NCBI RefSeq assembly: GCF_016801865.2
Contig: NC_068939.1
Location: 177,641,292-177,705,291, forward strand
From: Culex pipiens pallens
Taxonomy: Eukaryota; Arthropoda; Insecta; Diptera; Culicidae
DNA length: 64,000 bases
Reading direction: 5' to 3'
In this document: positions 1 through 11,731 of the stretch, piece by piece
Numbering within the stretch: the first letter of the stretch is position 1
How the letters are laid out: each line of letters begins with the position of its first letter
Translations under genes and position numbers: made by a program
The notes under the pieces: model-generated
Databases searched by the model: none
What the model was told of the DNA's origin: nothing
The model's input: only the letters and a program-made list of their open reading frames with translations

Positions 1-321
1 CGAGTTCGTAGAAACCGTTATGAAAGCCGGTTGGAGGTGATCATATTTTATTCATTTATTATGCTGGTGATTTCAGGGTGTCAACAGCGATAACGGTCAG
101 GCAAAGCTTTTGGGCGGCGTGTTAACACAATGTCTAGCCACCTAATTTGTGTGGAATATTTTTAGAGGCACTGTTTGACTTCGATATATTTATATATGTA
201 AGAATTTATCAAAATTGATTACATGATATTTATTAATTTTTGAATTACAAAATAACAAAAATAAAATGTCTAAAGATTTGTTAGATAAGAGTTCGTAGAT
301 ACATTATAACATCATTATTTT
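1..321. other. AT-rich repeat-derived DNA, no gene
   Basis: No coding signal is visible. The stretch at about 208-300 (from TCAAAATTGATTACATGATA to GTTCGTAGATAC) recurs in the same orientation at about 1,196-1,288, so it belongs to a dispersed or locally duplicated repeat. Nothing else was recognised. Confidence 0.5.
208..300 (+). repeat. Direct repeat, copy 1 (pair at 1,196-1,288)
   Basis: About 93 bp match the segment at 1,196-1,288 in the same orientation with scattered substitutions. Both start with a run containing TTGATTACATGATATTTATT and end with GAGTTCGTAGATAC. The pair flanks the foldback-family fragment at 322-1,010, so the two copies may be subterminal repeats of a larger old element. 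That link is inference. Confidence 0.6.
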
Positions 322-1010
322 ATTATATGTGTAAGAATTTAGAGCAATTCCAGCTGAAAACAGGATTTTTTTAAATGAAACTTTGTAGACATGTTATCCT
401 ACGCTTATATAAGCCATTTTTGTGTATATGGAGCCAGTTTCACTCGATAATTACATTTGAGAAGGGCGTTAGTCTTTTTTTTTTGTAATTCGGATTTTAA
501 ATATTTCTGTATCTCGAAGCCGTTGCATCGTATCAAAAAGTGGTCAAAGACAAACTTGCAGGAAATTTGACGGGCTTTCCGAAAAAAATACACTGAAACA
601 AAAAAACACTCTACTTTTATGAGATTTTCTGATCGTTAAATTCAAAAATCATGTTTGAAGGTTAGCCCACGACTTTTTTTCGTTCAAAATTTGTGTGAAA
701 TTACAAAAAGGCTCACGAAAAATGCAGGATGAAGCAAATCTCCTAAAAAAATCATTTATTGAAACTGTTTTATTGAAAAGTGCTCTAAACCTCAAAATTT
801 TCAAAAACCGATTACGGGAATCGATTCTCCAGACAATTTTACATAAAAGTTTCCAAATTGACCACTGTCCTAAGTCCAATCCTTGTGAAGTTACAGCGGT
901 TTTAAAAATAAAAATGTTGAAAAAATTGGTTTTTTGATGGTTTTTGACAACAGACTTGATTTTTCATCGTAAATATTTTTACCAGAAAGCTCGTCCAATT
1001 TACCATAAGA
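322..1010 (-). mobile_element. Foldback-family fragment (reverse copy of 18,520-19,189)
   Basis: The segment is the reverse complement of about 18,520-19,189 over most of its length. Shared landmarks are the terminal AGAGCAATTCCAGCT, the ACATGTTATCCTA block, the interval about cell-sized motifs GACCACTGTCCTAAGTCCAA, and AGAAAGCYCGTCCAATTT. The terminus AGAGCAATTC at 322 matches the ends of the elements at 17,531-19,189 and 51,013-52,904. Open frames here are shadows in non-coding repeat sequence. Confidence 0.7.
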
Positions 1011-2660
1011 TTGTCTTTGACCACATTTCAATTGGAAGTATGGGCTCACAGATAAAAGCTTATTGCATTACTTATAAATGAAAACAGAATATTTTTTTCA
1101 GTGTAGTTAAGTAGATGGTGTAACCTGGAGAGTAAATTAGCCTAAATTATCAGATAAACGAGTCATTTTCATTATTTTAAGTTTCATTGATAAATATCAA
1201 AATTGATTACATGATATTTATTTATCTCTGAACTACAAAATTATAAAATACAATATCTAAAGCCTTGTTAGCAAAGAGTTCGTAGATACTTTCAATACAA
1301 AATTTATCCTCTCCAAAATGTTTATTTAGCAATTCTATGGTAATATAATAACTTTAGTTAAATTAAAAGTTTGCAAAATTAATTTAAGATAAGTTTTTAT
1401 TTAATTTCCAGAGATATATGAACTGTTTTACTAAGTAGATAGTTAACTTTATATTCAATCCAAATTATTTTTTTTTATCAGTCAAGGATGCCTAATTGGA
1501 GTTGGGAAACTGGACTCTAGTGATATGTCAACTAAAAACTTTATTTATGTTAATTTTTCGAAAGGTGTACAAACTTTTTCTGCACCTTTTTTTGATTTTT
1601 GTAATAGTATTTGTTACATACATTTTTAAAGAAATCATCTTTTCATGAGCTTTTTGCAGCAAAATGTTCGGCATGAGTTTCTAAACAAAACGTAGTACTA
1701 GGTTTCTATCAAACTCTAAATTGTTTACATGTTTCATCACAAAATGTGCATTGTGCCCAAGGGGTGTAAATACTTTTTCTTTACATACTGTATGCATCGC
1801 ATTGCATTTCTAGACGGGCTTTGATCTAGAAATTCGCCAAAATTCAAATTTTGAACCAATTTGTGATCTTTAAAAAGCATTGGAAAGAAGATCTCTAAAA
1901 AATTCACCTGATTTTGGGGTTGATCATGACTTGTTTTATGTGACTTTTCCAATGATTTTAAAAATGTGATTTTTTCAGGGGTAATTTTTTGCCATTTTTT
2001 ACTAATATTTCTTATACGTATTCATTTATTTTGTAGTGTTTTAAGTGTCTCAAGAGACTATGCCTCTTAAATATTTAAATTTTAAATGATAACAGTTTCA
2101 CTCTATAATTACAAATGTGAAAAACAAGCAAAGAATTGAAACAATGACCATTAAAAACATGGAAAAACTAAAATGGCAAAAGTTAATGATAGGAGGTGGT
2201 TAAATAAGCCGAATACTAATAAAAACAAACATAAACTGAACATGATAAATGTAAGTTACAATACTTAAAATGAAACAAGAAAGAAAAAGTTTTTGTAGAA
2301 CGAAAATCGCTCAAATCACCTCCTAAATATGGGAAACATGAATGCTGTCGCAAAAATTTGAGCATTAGAGTGTTATTTAATTCACTATATGATTGCTTTC
2401 AAAATTCATAACGTTCGTATTAGAGTGTATCAAAAATGACTTTTTGGCGGGCATTCAGGGACTGGTTACGGTGGGCGCTCTGAGCCCAAATCCCAAATAT
2501 GAGCTTGATTGGACGTAACAGGACCTGCATATGAAATTTGAGGCAGGTTGCTAAACCAAAACAATATTTTACCAAGGAGTTAAAAAGAGGATTCTATCTT
2601 GGGTTTTATATAAAAAAAACCAAGATGTTTTCATATCAAAAGATCGTAAATTGTATGGGT
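1011..2660. other. AT-rich non-coding DNA
   Basis: No exon-like segment, RNA gene or intact transposon end was recognised. The second member of the 208-300 direct repeat lies at about 1,196-1,288. The rest is AT-rich with poly-T runs. Confidence 0.5.
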
Positions 2661-2700
2661 TGAAATCAAATCAAATCAAATCAAATTATTCGCTCTACAG
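2661..2700 (-). mobile_element. Retrotransposon 3' tail fragment with (TTTGA)n
   Basis: The plus strand shows AAATC repeats followed by AAATTATTCGCTCTACAG. This matches the tail and 3' end of the minus-strand retroelement at 50,340-50,483. The body is cut off at 2,700, where the next element begins. It reads as a truncated minus-strand copy. Confidence 0.6.
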
Positions 2701-3573
2701 GTGGGCAAATATACCACGGTCGTGTTTGAATGATGCTGGATAATCTTCGGTGTTCCTTGAAATTTACTAATACCAAGTATACCAACGAGTAGAGCAACTT
2801 TTTGTGAACATTTCTGTTTATTTTCACTTTATTAAAAGTTATGTTATTCATTTTACAAACATTTTAAAAAAATATTTCCCAAATGCATTCTAATCAGTCG
2901 AGTGCATTGGGCCACGCCCATTTTCCTATTTTTAGCTTAGATCTATTTTTCTTCCAGTGCTCTTTTGGGTCTGCTTAGTGCTGCCAAAATTGATGATTAT
3001 AAGCGAACACTCACGAAAAGTAGCATTTATAGAGAAAATTTCCTGGCATCACTGGATCACACCAACAGGCGCTGCTGGTGGTGTTGGTGGCCACCCTTAG
3101 TTCTTTATTTGCCTTCGCTTCTCGCTCGGTTTGGAATGGGTCGTCAAAATTGAAACGTCAAACGACTTGACGCGTTTGTTTTTTTTATGGCGCTTGCTAA
3201 TTATTTACATGTTTCGGGATTATTTTTCAAGTGAGTGACTAAAGAATGTGCAAAAGAACATGTTGCCGGTAGTTGGAAGCAATTTTACATCGTAAGCGCT
3301 TTGAAAACGTTAGCGCAAGTGAGAAGATATTGATGGCAACTTAAGCGGATAAGCTCTCATCTTGCGTGTGGATGTGTGTGTCATCAAAATGATGGTCTCG
3401 CAAAATAGAAATTATGATTTCGGTCAGTAAATGGCATAAATTTGCGTGCTTACTTGAGGCGGTGCTGTTGCTGGTAAGTTTATAGCCTAAATAGTACTTT
3501 TGCAGCTTTAATCGAGCATCAAACTGTTCATATGACGAAGATAAGTGTTTGATTAGAAAGGGTATATTTCCCC
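2698..3573 (+). mobile_element. TA-type element, diverged copy of 22,276-23,198
   Basis: Long same-orientation similarity to the 923-bp element at 22,276. Shared blocks include CGGTCGTGTTTGAATGATGC, CATTGGGCCACGCCCATTTT and GAGGCGGTGCTGTTGCTGGT. The right end reads GGGTATATTTCCCC followed by TA. The left end (GTGGGCAAATATACC) is a degraded inverted match to it. No transposase frame is visible, so it is non-autonomous. The left boundary is approximate. Confidence 0.75.
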
Positions 3574-3910
3574 TAGATACTTAATTGGTCCCAGAATGAA
3601 ATTATGTCAGACAGATACCTATCAGCCTTATGCATTGCATTGTTCATGTTCATCTAATTGTCAATAACAAGGTGTACACCGCACGAATTTTTCATTCAAA
3701 TTTTGGACAAAATTCTCATGATTCCGAAAAACTGGTGAATTGAATTGAGAGGTTCAAATGGTGTTATTCCAAGACCGTTTTAATTCAATGTGGAAATTTG
3801 TATAGGCTTTTTGTGAAAGGCTCTTCTCCCTTAAGCTTCTCCAGTGGACTCTTCTTAAAGGTGATTTGTACTCCCCGAAAAAAAGAAGACAAATTAAATA
3901 AACAACCTAC
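3574..3910. other. Non-coding DNA, possible intron of a minus-strand gene
   Basis: No repeat was recognised. If the exon call at 3,911-4,001 is right, this is the start of its downstream intron on the minus strand, beginning with GTAGGT at 3,910-3,905. Confidence 0.35.
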
Positions 3911-4001
3911 CTTTATTTTCAGCTGATACGTCCTCCAGAACCGAATCACATTAAGCGTATACGCCCACACAATCCCGGCGTCGGTGAAAATATATGTACT
4001 C
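3911..4001 (-). CDS. Candidate internal coding exon, membrane-type peptide
   Basis: On the minus strand a 91-bp segment has a splice-acceptor-like TGTGTGTGAG just upstream (AG at 4,003-4,002) and a good donor, AAAG|GTAGGT, at 3,911/3,910. One reading phase is open through it and encodes about 30 residues, including YIFTDAGIVWAYTLNV and then IRFWRTYQLKIK. Codons favour G or C at third positions (GTG, GCG, ACG, CTG), unlike the AT-rich surroundings. The peptide has a hydrophobic stretch followed by basic residues, as at the cytoplasmic edge of a membrane helix. I do not recognise the family. It lies about 1.3 kb downstream of the candidate minus-strand promoter at 5,337. The plus strand also shows an acceptor-like TTTATTTTCAG at this spot, so orientation is not certain. 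Confidence 0.4.
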
Positions 4002-5305
4002 CTCACACACAAAAGCAAGCTTTTGTGAGCCTCTTCTCGCGGCAGTCAAGACGGGCGCACGTTATCTTGATCAGTCAAAAAGTTAGACTTTATTCATTTC
4101 TTCTCCCGCACCTCTCTCCAAACTCACTGCTTGTTGTGATTTCCACCGGCAAGATTAACAGCCGCTGTTTTTCCTTGCGGGGCTTTTTCCTCGAAGCTTT
4201 TCTTCCGTGGTTTCCGCGTTGGGGCCTGGGGATGTGGTTTATTATTTTTTAAGGGTGGGCGCACTCTCCTCTTATAAATCTTGCCCAATTGCCAGCGGCC
4301 ACGAAATCCTTAAATTTTTTCGTTTCGCCCCCCTCTTTCAACACTCACACACACATACACTAACTCTTGCTTTGCTTCAAAAACAAACACTCGGAAATTG
4401 GGGTCTGGTCGAAACGCGCTGTAAACGGGCAATAACTCTCTTTGCTCTAGCAGGGGGTGGAAAACCACTTGAACGGTCAATGCAAATAACGGGCCTTGCT
4501 TATTTTTGGGGGGTTTCCTCCGGAAAATGTACGAAACAAACGGGTAACACGGAATTGAACCCCGTTGGTGTGTACACCACACAGGGGTTAAAGTAACCAC
4601 TTTGCTTAATCACTTAATCCTTGCTGTAATATTATTTTTCCGTTGGCTGGTCCTCGTGTCGTGGTGAGGGCTTTTCCGGATCGTTTTTCGCGCGTTCTTT
4701 CTCCACGAATGTAAATCGCCCGACGATTTACGTAACTTGCCAGGCAATTTTACGTGGCTTTCCGGTGTAATTTCAGCTTTCACTGCACACGAAATTCTTT
4801 TCCTTTTGGAGTACACCACAACCTAAAGGGGCTAACCATCCATTCCCAAGTCGAGAGCGCTTTTCCGCTCGAGTTCACCTCCAATCAGAATGGAAAAACC
4901 TCTTCCGAGAGGCGAAAGCTCTCAAAGGCAGCACCTTCCTTTGAAGCGAACCAACAACCACCCGCCACCGAAAAGAAGCAATTTTCACACTTTCCTTCGG
5001 CGTGAAATCCTTTTCCTTCGTTTTTTCCACGAACCGTCCAAGGATTTCGTCCTGTTTTTCTTCACTTTCAATTACCTTTTCACGGGCCAACCTTTATCCC
5101 GCGCTCTCTCCTCAAAACGACGACGCCGCACCCCACCGGGAAAAATTCCCGGAAAATCCCGCACCGTGACTACAATCTACGCACAAAATGTCACAAATTC
5201 ACGCACGACGCACACCTTGCTACTCAAAAAAAAGTCACACACCTTTCCCTCTCAAAAGAAATGAAAGACCGGCCTGCGGGAAAAAACTGTCCTCGAAGGA
5301 GATCG
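4002..5305 (-). other. GC-richer candidate 5' region of a minus-strand gene
   Basis: This stretch has clearly higher GC than its surroundings and contains no recognised transposon. It lies between a minus-strand Inr/DPE promoter match and the candidate exon, so it could be 5' UTR plus first intron. A donor-like AAAAG|GTAATT sits on the minus strand at 5,076/5,075. Several overlapping frames of 70-130 residues are open on both strands, as expected for GC-richer DNA, and none looks like a known protein. Confidence 0.35.
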
Positions 5306-5340
5306 CGTCCACGTTGACGGGAGTTCGAACACAAACTGAA
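5306..5340 (-). promoter_or_regulatory. Candidate Inr + DPE core promoter
   Basis: On the minus strand TTCAGTTTG matches the insect initiator TCAKTY, with A+1 at 5,337. At exactly +28 to +32 (5,310-5,306) is GGACG, which fits the downstream promoter element RGWYV. No TATA box is evident, as is usual for Inr/DPE promoters. The fixed spacing is what makes this more than a chance initiator, though the motifs are short. Confidence 0.4.
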
Positions 5341-6480
5341 CGCGGAATAGTGCCAGCTGGAGCCACCGTTCGGGGGTTTGCGAAAAGCCGAACTGCACGA
5401 AAGGACATCGGACGCTCGGAGGGGTTCGGGAAAAGTCGTGGAAATATTTGGGCGAGCGATGAGAGAGGTATGAGAAAGAGATTTTTGTGAGTGTGAGAGC
5501 GAGAGAGACTTGTGGCTTATCGCGGGCTCTCTGTTTTGAAATGTGACTGACTGAGGCACGAGGTCAGTTTGAATACTTTTCTGGAAGGAGGCAGGGTTGC
5601 CAAACTGAAAGTTTTGTAAGAAATTTAGATTTTTCTACACAGTGAAGAAAAAAATAATTGAGGAAGGTTGAAAAATTTTATGGTTGAATGTTATCTCTTT
5701 TTCAACGTAATTTTACATCAATTTACCTCAAACACTTTTTTTAAAAATATTTGTCCAATATAAAAAAAAACGTCGTGCTTACGTCGGACGCTTAGAAGCC
5801 CCGACACTTCATTTTATTTTTTTAATTATTTGAACATAGTATAGCATAATTATTCTTTTATTTCTATTCTTATGTCAATTTTCACTTCAACTTCCATTTC
5901 AAATTTATTAGAACTGTGTAGTAAAAAAATCAATCAAAATTAAGTAATAAGAAATTTACTACAAGTTCTTGAAAACACAGCAAATAATAATAAAAAATAT
6001 CAACTGTTCTGCTGTGAAAAGCTTGCTCAGACCTGAATAATGCTATTTTCTGAAAGTTTTTGTCCAAATCAACATCAAAATCATCAAATCAAATTTGAAA
6101 AGTATTCAACAAACAAAACCATTGCTTGTCACTTTCAAAAATGTATTTAAAAACAATTTAAAAACAATAATATTTTTTATAAATATTATTTTTATAAATT
6201 TTTCTATTACGACTTTAATAAACTCTTTTTTTTTTCATTTGCTGTTTATTAACATCTTTTTTCGGCAATTATCAAATCTTTAATTCTTTTTTATGTTTTT
6301 ACTCGGTTCTTTTTCATTTTTTTAAATCTTTTTCTTGTTTTGTAAATCTATGTATTCTCCTTTTTATTTTTTATATTGAAGAATTCAAAAAGATAAAATT
6401 TTTTGTATGTATTTTGTTTTTTTCTTCATGGTTATTTTTTTTCCTTTTTAAACCTTTTTTTTATTGTTATATTAAAATCC
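5341..6480. other. Upstream and AT-rich intergenic DNA
   Basis: GC content falls sharply after about 5,600. Long T runs and AT-rich sequence follow. A 62-residue frame at 6,095 is nearly all F, I and N, typical of chance frames in AT-rich DNA. No gene or transposon end was recognised. Confidence 0.5.
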
Positions 6481-8130
6481 TCTAAATTTTCACAAAATTA
6501 CGTAATTTCGAAAAATACTCAAAATTTCTGTTTTGACAATATGGGTATTAAATGATCGGGATTCTTCGATAAATTCCGTATATAATAACACAAATTTTTA
6601 AAAATACTAATTTATTCACAAAACTATGTATTTCCGAAAAACAAAACTAATTCGGTCATTTACAATATGGGTATCAAATGATCAGGTATTTTTCATACAT
6701 TTCGAAAATTATAACAAAATTTTTTAAACTACAAATTTTTTCACAAAGCTACGTAATTTCGAAAAAAAATACTTCAAATTTCACTCGTTTTACTATATGG
6801 GTCTCAAATGATCGGTATTTTTAAAATAAATTTTGAAAGTAACAACACATTATTAAATACTCAATTATTTTACAAAAGTAAGTATTTTTGAAAAAAAAAA
6901 CTTTGAATTTCAGTCAGTTCAGTTCAAAACTAAAATTTTCAGTATTTTTTTGTCAATAAGAAGTTTTGTAAAATATTTTAGTACTTTCATGATTTTTTTC
7001 GAAACATTCCAAACATAAGAAAAAATCTCAAAAATATGACTCCCATATTGAACAAAAACTTAAATTTATGGTTTTTTAAACTACGTAGTATAATGAATTT
7101 TTTTAAGTCTATTCAAAAATTTCTTTAAATATCTTAGAAATTAATGAAAAATTCCGATTATTTGATACCCATATTCAAAAACTGATTTTTTGTGTTGTTC
7201 GAAAACAATTAATTTTGTGTAAAATTTGAATATTTCCAAAATATTGGGTTATAATTTTCGAAATGTATGAAAAATTCCCGATCGTTTTATACCCATAGTG
7301 TAAAAACCTGAAATTTTCAGTACGGTAAAATACGGTATTTTTTCAAATGATCGGGATTTTTTCATTTATTTCGAAAATTAAACCACACATTTTTGAAAAT
7401 ATTTAAAAACTTCACAAAACTATTTTCGAAAAAAATACTTAAAAATTTAGTTTTGCGGCTCAAATGATCGGTATTTTTGAATATTTTTTTAAAAATAAGT
7501 ACACATTTTTTTTAAATACTCAAATATTTCACAAAACTACGTATTTTCGAAAAAAAAAACATTTAATTTCAGTCAGTTCAGCTCAAAACTTAAATTTTCA
7601 GCGTTTATTTTTCAAAAATACGTAGTTTTGTGAAACATTTTAGTACTCTCATAAATTTGTTTTACCACTTTCGAAATATACAAAAAAAAACGATAATTTG
7701 ACACCCATACTGTAAACAAAAATAATTTTACGTATTTTTTTTTTTTTTGAAACTACGTAGTATGTATTATGAAATTTTTTAGTATAATCAAAAAATTATG
7801 TCAATATTTTCGAACTTTTTGAAAAATCCAGGTCATTTGATTCCCTTATTTCTAAATACAGATTTTTTTTTAAATTTGTTTTTTTTTTTTGAAAATACGC
7901 AGTTTTGTGAAAGTTTATTAATTAATTAATTTCGAAAAAATCCCATTCATTTGATACCCATATTGTAGAAAAACTGAAATTTTGAGAACTTCTTCGAAAA
8001 TTTGATACCTATGTTGCAATAACAATAATTTGGAGTGTTTTTTTTGGAGATACATTGCAGTTTCAAAATACTGGAAAAATACGATTTTTTTCGAAAATTT
8101 TCATGTCATTTAAACTGAAATTACTAAAAT
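6480..8130. repeat. Degenerate two-way repeat field
   Basis: A motif like ATATGGGTATCAAATGATCG followed by GGTATTTTT recurs near 6,540, 6,665, 6,794, 7,335 and 7,450. Its reverse complement (TTTGATACCCATAT) recurs near 7,150, 7,275, 7,690, 7,830 and 7,945. A companion motif, CAAAACTACGTAATTTCGAA, lies between many of these. Most forward copies are on the left and most inverted copies on the right, so the field resembles a decayed foldback element built of roughly 120-bp modules. Confidence 0.6.
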
Positions 8131-8848
8131 GGATAACTGACATCATCCCGATTCCAAAACACTATATTTTTTGGAGTTTGGATGATTAACTTTATTTTAT
8201 ATTTTTTCAATTTCTAATGCACTTTTTTATATTTTTGCATTTAATTTTAAACATGAAACCTCATTGATATTTTTTTTATTTGTTTTTATATATGCAAAAA
8301 AATTAGGCCACTGCAAATATTTTTCAAAGTTTCAAAATATAAAAAGCATAATGGCATTTTGGTTGGGTTTCTTTTACATAGTTGTCTTTAGTGCACGCTT
8401 AAAATTAATCACAATACTATACAAAACAAAACAAAAAAACAGAACCGTACAATAAAGTCGTTTTTGTGGTTTAAATTGTAGTAAAGATGATGTTTGTTCA
8501 TTTGACTTCCAGTTTTCAGTTTAATTTATGGCATAATTTTAAAACTGATGTGTCAACCATATTTTTCTAAATAATATTTAAGTTCTTTTATTTTATTTAT
8601 GAAGTTTATTATAATTTTCAAGTTTAATAAAAAAAACCGTACAAGAGCAGTTTTTGTCGATTTATTCTGTCATAATAAGAAGAGTTTGCTTAATAAAATG
8701 TTTCAGAATTCAAAATTAAATTTTTTATATATTTTTCGGTCATCCTGTAGACAAAACTGTAATGATGTGTCCAGAATTTTACTCGAAAATTAAATGCATC
8801 ATTTTTTATATATCCTTGTCACATCAATGAGTCAAGTTATAATTATTA
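8131..8848. other. AT-rich non-coding DNA
   Basis: No gene, RNA or transposon signature was recognised. Frames at 8,264 and 8,599 are F/I/K/N-rich and have no recognisable domain. Confidence 0.5.
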
Positions 8849-8850
8849 TA

Positions 8851-9048
8851 CACAGAAAAAAAATGATGGTAACATTCATCAGGAAATGGTGACAGATTTT
8901 GTGGCGAAAAAAATGTGAAATAATACACCAGGAATTGATGAATATACATCAGTTTTTGATGAATATTCATCAGGTTCACTCAAAAAAAGAGGGAATATAC
9001 AACCTACCAAATTTTCAACCTTCCAAAATTCAACTTTTTCTTGCTGTG
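8851..9048. mobile_element. Small MITE with TA target duplication
   Basis: A 198-bp element begins CACAGAAAAAAAATG and ends TTTTTCTTGCTGTG, giving short inverted termini (CACAG/CTGTG). TA lies directly outside each end (8,849-8,850 and 9,049-9,050). Internal ATTGATGAATATACATCAG and TTGATGAATATTCATCAG are near-palindromic. It has no coding capacity. TA flanks are typical of Tc1/mariner-type non-autonomous elements. Confidence 0.6.
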
Positions 9049-9270
9049 TAATGTCTCTTTTCAACATGTTTGCATTCTTTTACATATCATTGTAAAACGG
9101 TGATTTCCTTTTAAAAGGAAAAAACGATATTTCTAATGAGTTCGCATGGAAATATGATTTTTTGAATATTAAAAAAAACATAAAATAAATCAAAGCATGA
9201 TGCACCCAAATCATAAATAGCTCTTATCGATTTCAAAATTATAACTCTTCAAAGCAAAACAAACCCATTT
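9049..9270. other. AT-rich DNA
   Basis: Nothing recognised. Confidence 0.5.
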
Positions 9271-9565
9271 TCTATTGAAGAGAAATATTGACTCTCACTC
9301 TCTCCACTCTCAACGCTCTCAAAAGAATTTCCACACGAAACTCGAGGAAAAATTCAATGCACGTGCGAGGTGAACGAATGCAACAGGACCAAGTGCGCAT
9401 GGTTTTTCTTCAACACACACACTTGTTTTGGAGAGGTGTTGCAAGTGCTGCGTGACTTGGTTCACTGCCACACGGATGAACACCCACAAACGGGGCGGTC
9501 ACTCACTCTCCGTGTGTGTTTTGATTCTGAGCTGAGCTGAGAATGGTCTCACGTGTTTGTAGAGG
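9271..9565 (+). other. GC-richer segment ending in a strong splice-donor match
   Basis: The segment is richer in GC than its flanks, contains CT and CA runs, and ends AGAGG|GTAAGTA at 9,565/9,566, close to the consensus 5' splice site. It could be an untranslated first exon on the plus strand. No open frame of note crosses it and no convincing promoter pair was found, so this remains a guess. Confidence 0.2.
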
Positions 9566-11096
9566 GTAAGTACTGCAGGGCTGTGATTTTAGATGTCGTT
9601 GAAGTTTTGAAGTTGAAGAAGTTTGAAGTTTTTTATGGTTTAAGAAAAAAATATTCTGGAACCAATTTTAAACTATAAACAAAAGTTGAACTAGAATAAT
9701 AAATTTTTGACTTTATTCAACTCATCCAAATAACTGTTTTGAAGTGCCAGACAAGAATTCTTAGGAATGATCTAAATATAAACAAAAAGTATTGTAACTC
9801 AAATACAAACTGAAATGGCTTTGTTTTGAAACATCATACAGAGTTAAACAGAAACTGCCACCCCTCACGAAAACGAAATTGTTTGCCAATTACCAATTTA
9901 TTTTTTACGACACTATAAACACATTACCGCTCGTCCTGCAACTCAAAACTTTACCAATATTTTTAAGGACGTCCTTCACTTTACAATGCTTGTCCCATTA
10001 TTGCCGGTCGGGATTCTCGTTTGCACAAGAAAAAGAAAAACTGTTTTCCCCTGTGGCAAAATTTAAGCTGTCCCAAGAGAGGGAGAAAACGCCACATCCT
10101 CCGTCCCAAAAGTCCCAGACTTCTTCACTCCCCCACCAACAATTTTACAACGATCAATGTCATCATAAAACCACAAGTAGAGCAAGCAAATCCTACCTTC
10201 AATGCTTCTTACTTTGCCGTTTTTTTTATTTTTGGAAATTTTTTGATGCCGGAAAATTTGCTGCCTTCTGGGTTGGATCCGTCACGTTGCTGGCAACGTC
10301 CTCTCTCCCCTTCCCGCGAGGATTGGGTAATGTATCATTTTAATGACGCCCATACATTTACACAGAAAGTTGAGGGTAATCTATTTTAGACTTTATCCAT
10401 CTGAATTTTCCATGTTTATTTCAGCTCAATTAAAGAAAACTTTTGAAAAAAAAAAACATTCCAATTTGAGTTTAAAATTTAAATTTCGTCTCAAATTAAG
10501 ACCCAATACCCTTTTTCAACAATTCAGTGATTTGCTTGTCTTTTTGCTTCAAAAAGCTCATTTTTATGAACACCAACAATTACGACATGACCAATATCAC
10601 TTATTTTGCTTTCCTTTGGCACGGTAATTCTCCCTCTTTTCCACGTTGCTTGCACCAAGAATACATAGCATCCACGTGGTCCACTTTCAGTATTTTTATT
10701 GGAGCTACTCCTCAATTTGCTTCTTGGCTTGGCGTCTCCCTCTTTGATGACCCACAATAAGTCGGTCGGTCGTAAAGTGATGAACATGAATTGTCAATTT
10801 TTTTCCCGGTTATAAAGTGAGCGAGCCGAGGACGATTTGTGGCAAAATGCGACGTTTTGACGGGGAAAGTCAAATCATACACTGTCATGCATCGCTTTTC
10901 CTTTTGAATAACGCTCTCATGTGATGCTTTTACGTGGGGATTTAGTGGTTGCTGGGAAAAAAAACATAAAAATGCATATGTGGACACACAAAGTATCGTT
11001 TTACATCCAAAACAACCTTTTGTTATGGATGCTGAAAATGCTGATTTTGAACGGTAACTTTTGTTAAGTAAACAGTTTGATCAAATATTTCAGATA
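9566..11096. other. Unique-looking non-coding DNA
   Basis: Mixed AT-rich and moderately GC-rich sequence with no transposon termini. Open frames of 77-154 residues overlap on both strands with no recognisable domain, and I treat them as chance frames. Confidence 0.4.
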
Positions 11097-11098
11097 TA

Positions 11099-11731
11099 AC
11101 GTCATGATTCGAATTCCCGGACGCTTCGAAACCTGGACACTTCAACTTGTTTTATCAATTATTTTGATACGAGTTCGCATTATGAATGTCAATATGTGTT
11201 ATTTGATGAATTCTTACATCAACTTTCATTTAAAGTTTGTTTGAACGCTGTAAATAATGCCAAAACAATTAAATTAAATAAATGTAAAAGTTTACCAAAA
11301 ATGCGAAACATTTCAACGGAAATATTTTATGTTTTTGATTTTCTTAAAATCTAGCCATTTTTTATAAAAACTATCGATTGTTTTGATGTTAACAGCATAT
11401 TTGAGACCTAAAGAATGCCATTCACTAACATTTAAGTTCAAATTTGTGCAATTCATAAGCAAAATCGAGTGTCTGGAATTCGAAGCAAAAGTGTCCGGAT
11501 TTCGAATCAGTTTTAACAGTGTCCGGGATTCGAATCACAACAAGTCATTTTAATTTTCAAATTCTGATGAAAAATTGTTAGAAAAGACATATTTTACATG
11601 CATTCTCTTAAAACTGACTGTTTATACTAAATCCTGATGAAATTTCTTCATTTCCAACTTATTACATGATTTTTTGCCAGCTATAACAAAAATAATATGG
11701 TCTTATGTGTCCGGATTTCGAATCATGACGT
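11099..11731. mobile_element. 633-bp MITE with TA target duplication
   Basis: The ends are ACGTCATGATTCGAAT and its inverted match TTCGAATCATGACGT, with TA immediately outside each (11,097-11,098 and 11,732-11,733). Terminal-type motifs GTGTCCGGATTTCGAATC recur internally near 11,490 and 11,520, so the right half carries several degenerate copies of its own end. No transposase is present. TA flanks suggest a Tc1/mariner-superfamily non-autonomous element. Confidence 0.75.

Noticed and set aside
2661..2720. Insertion of the TA element into the retrotransposon tail at TCTACAG
   Set aside because: The sequence right of the element (TAGATACTT) does not resume the retrotransposon (expected CAGCATTGCC), so no clean target site can be shown.
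9879..10389. Overlapping plus-strand frames of 154 and 122 residues
   Set aside because: Two frames over the same DNA with no domain and AT-driven residue bias; not separable from chance.
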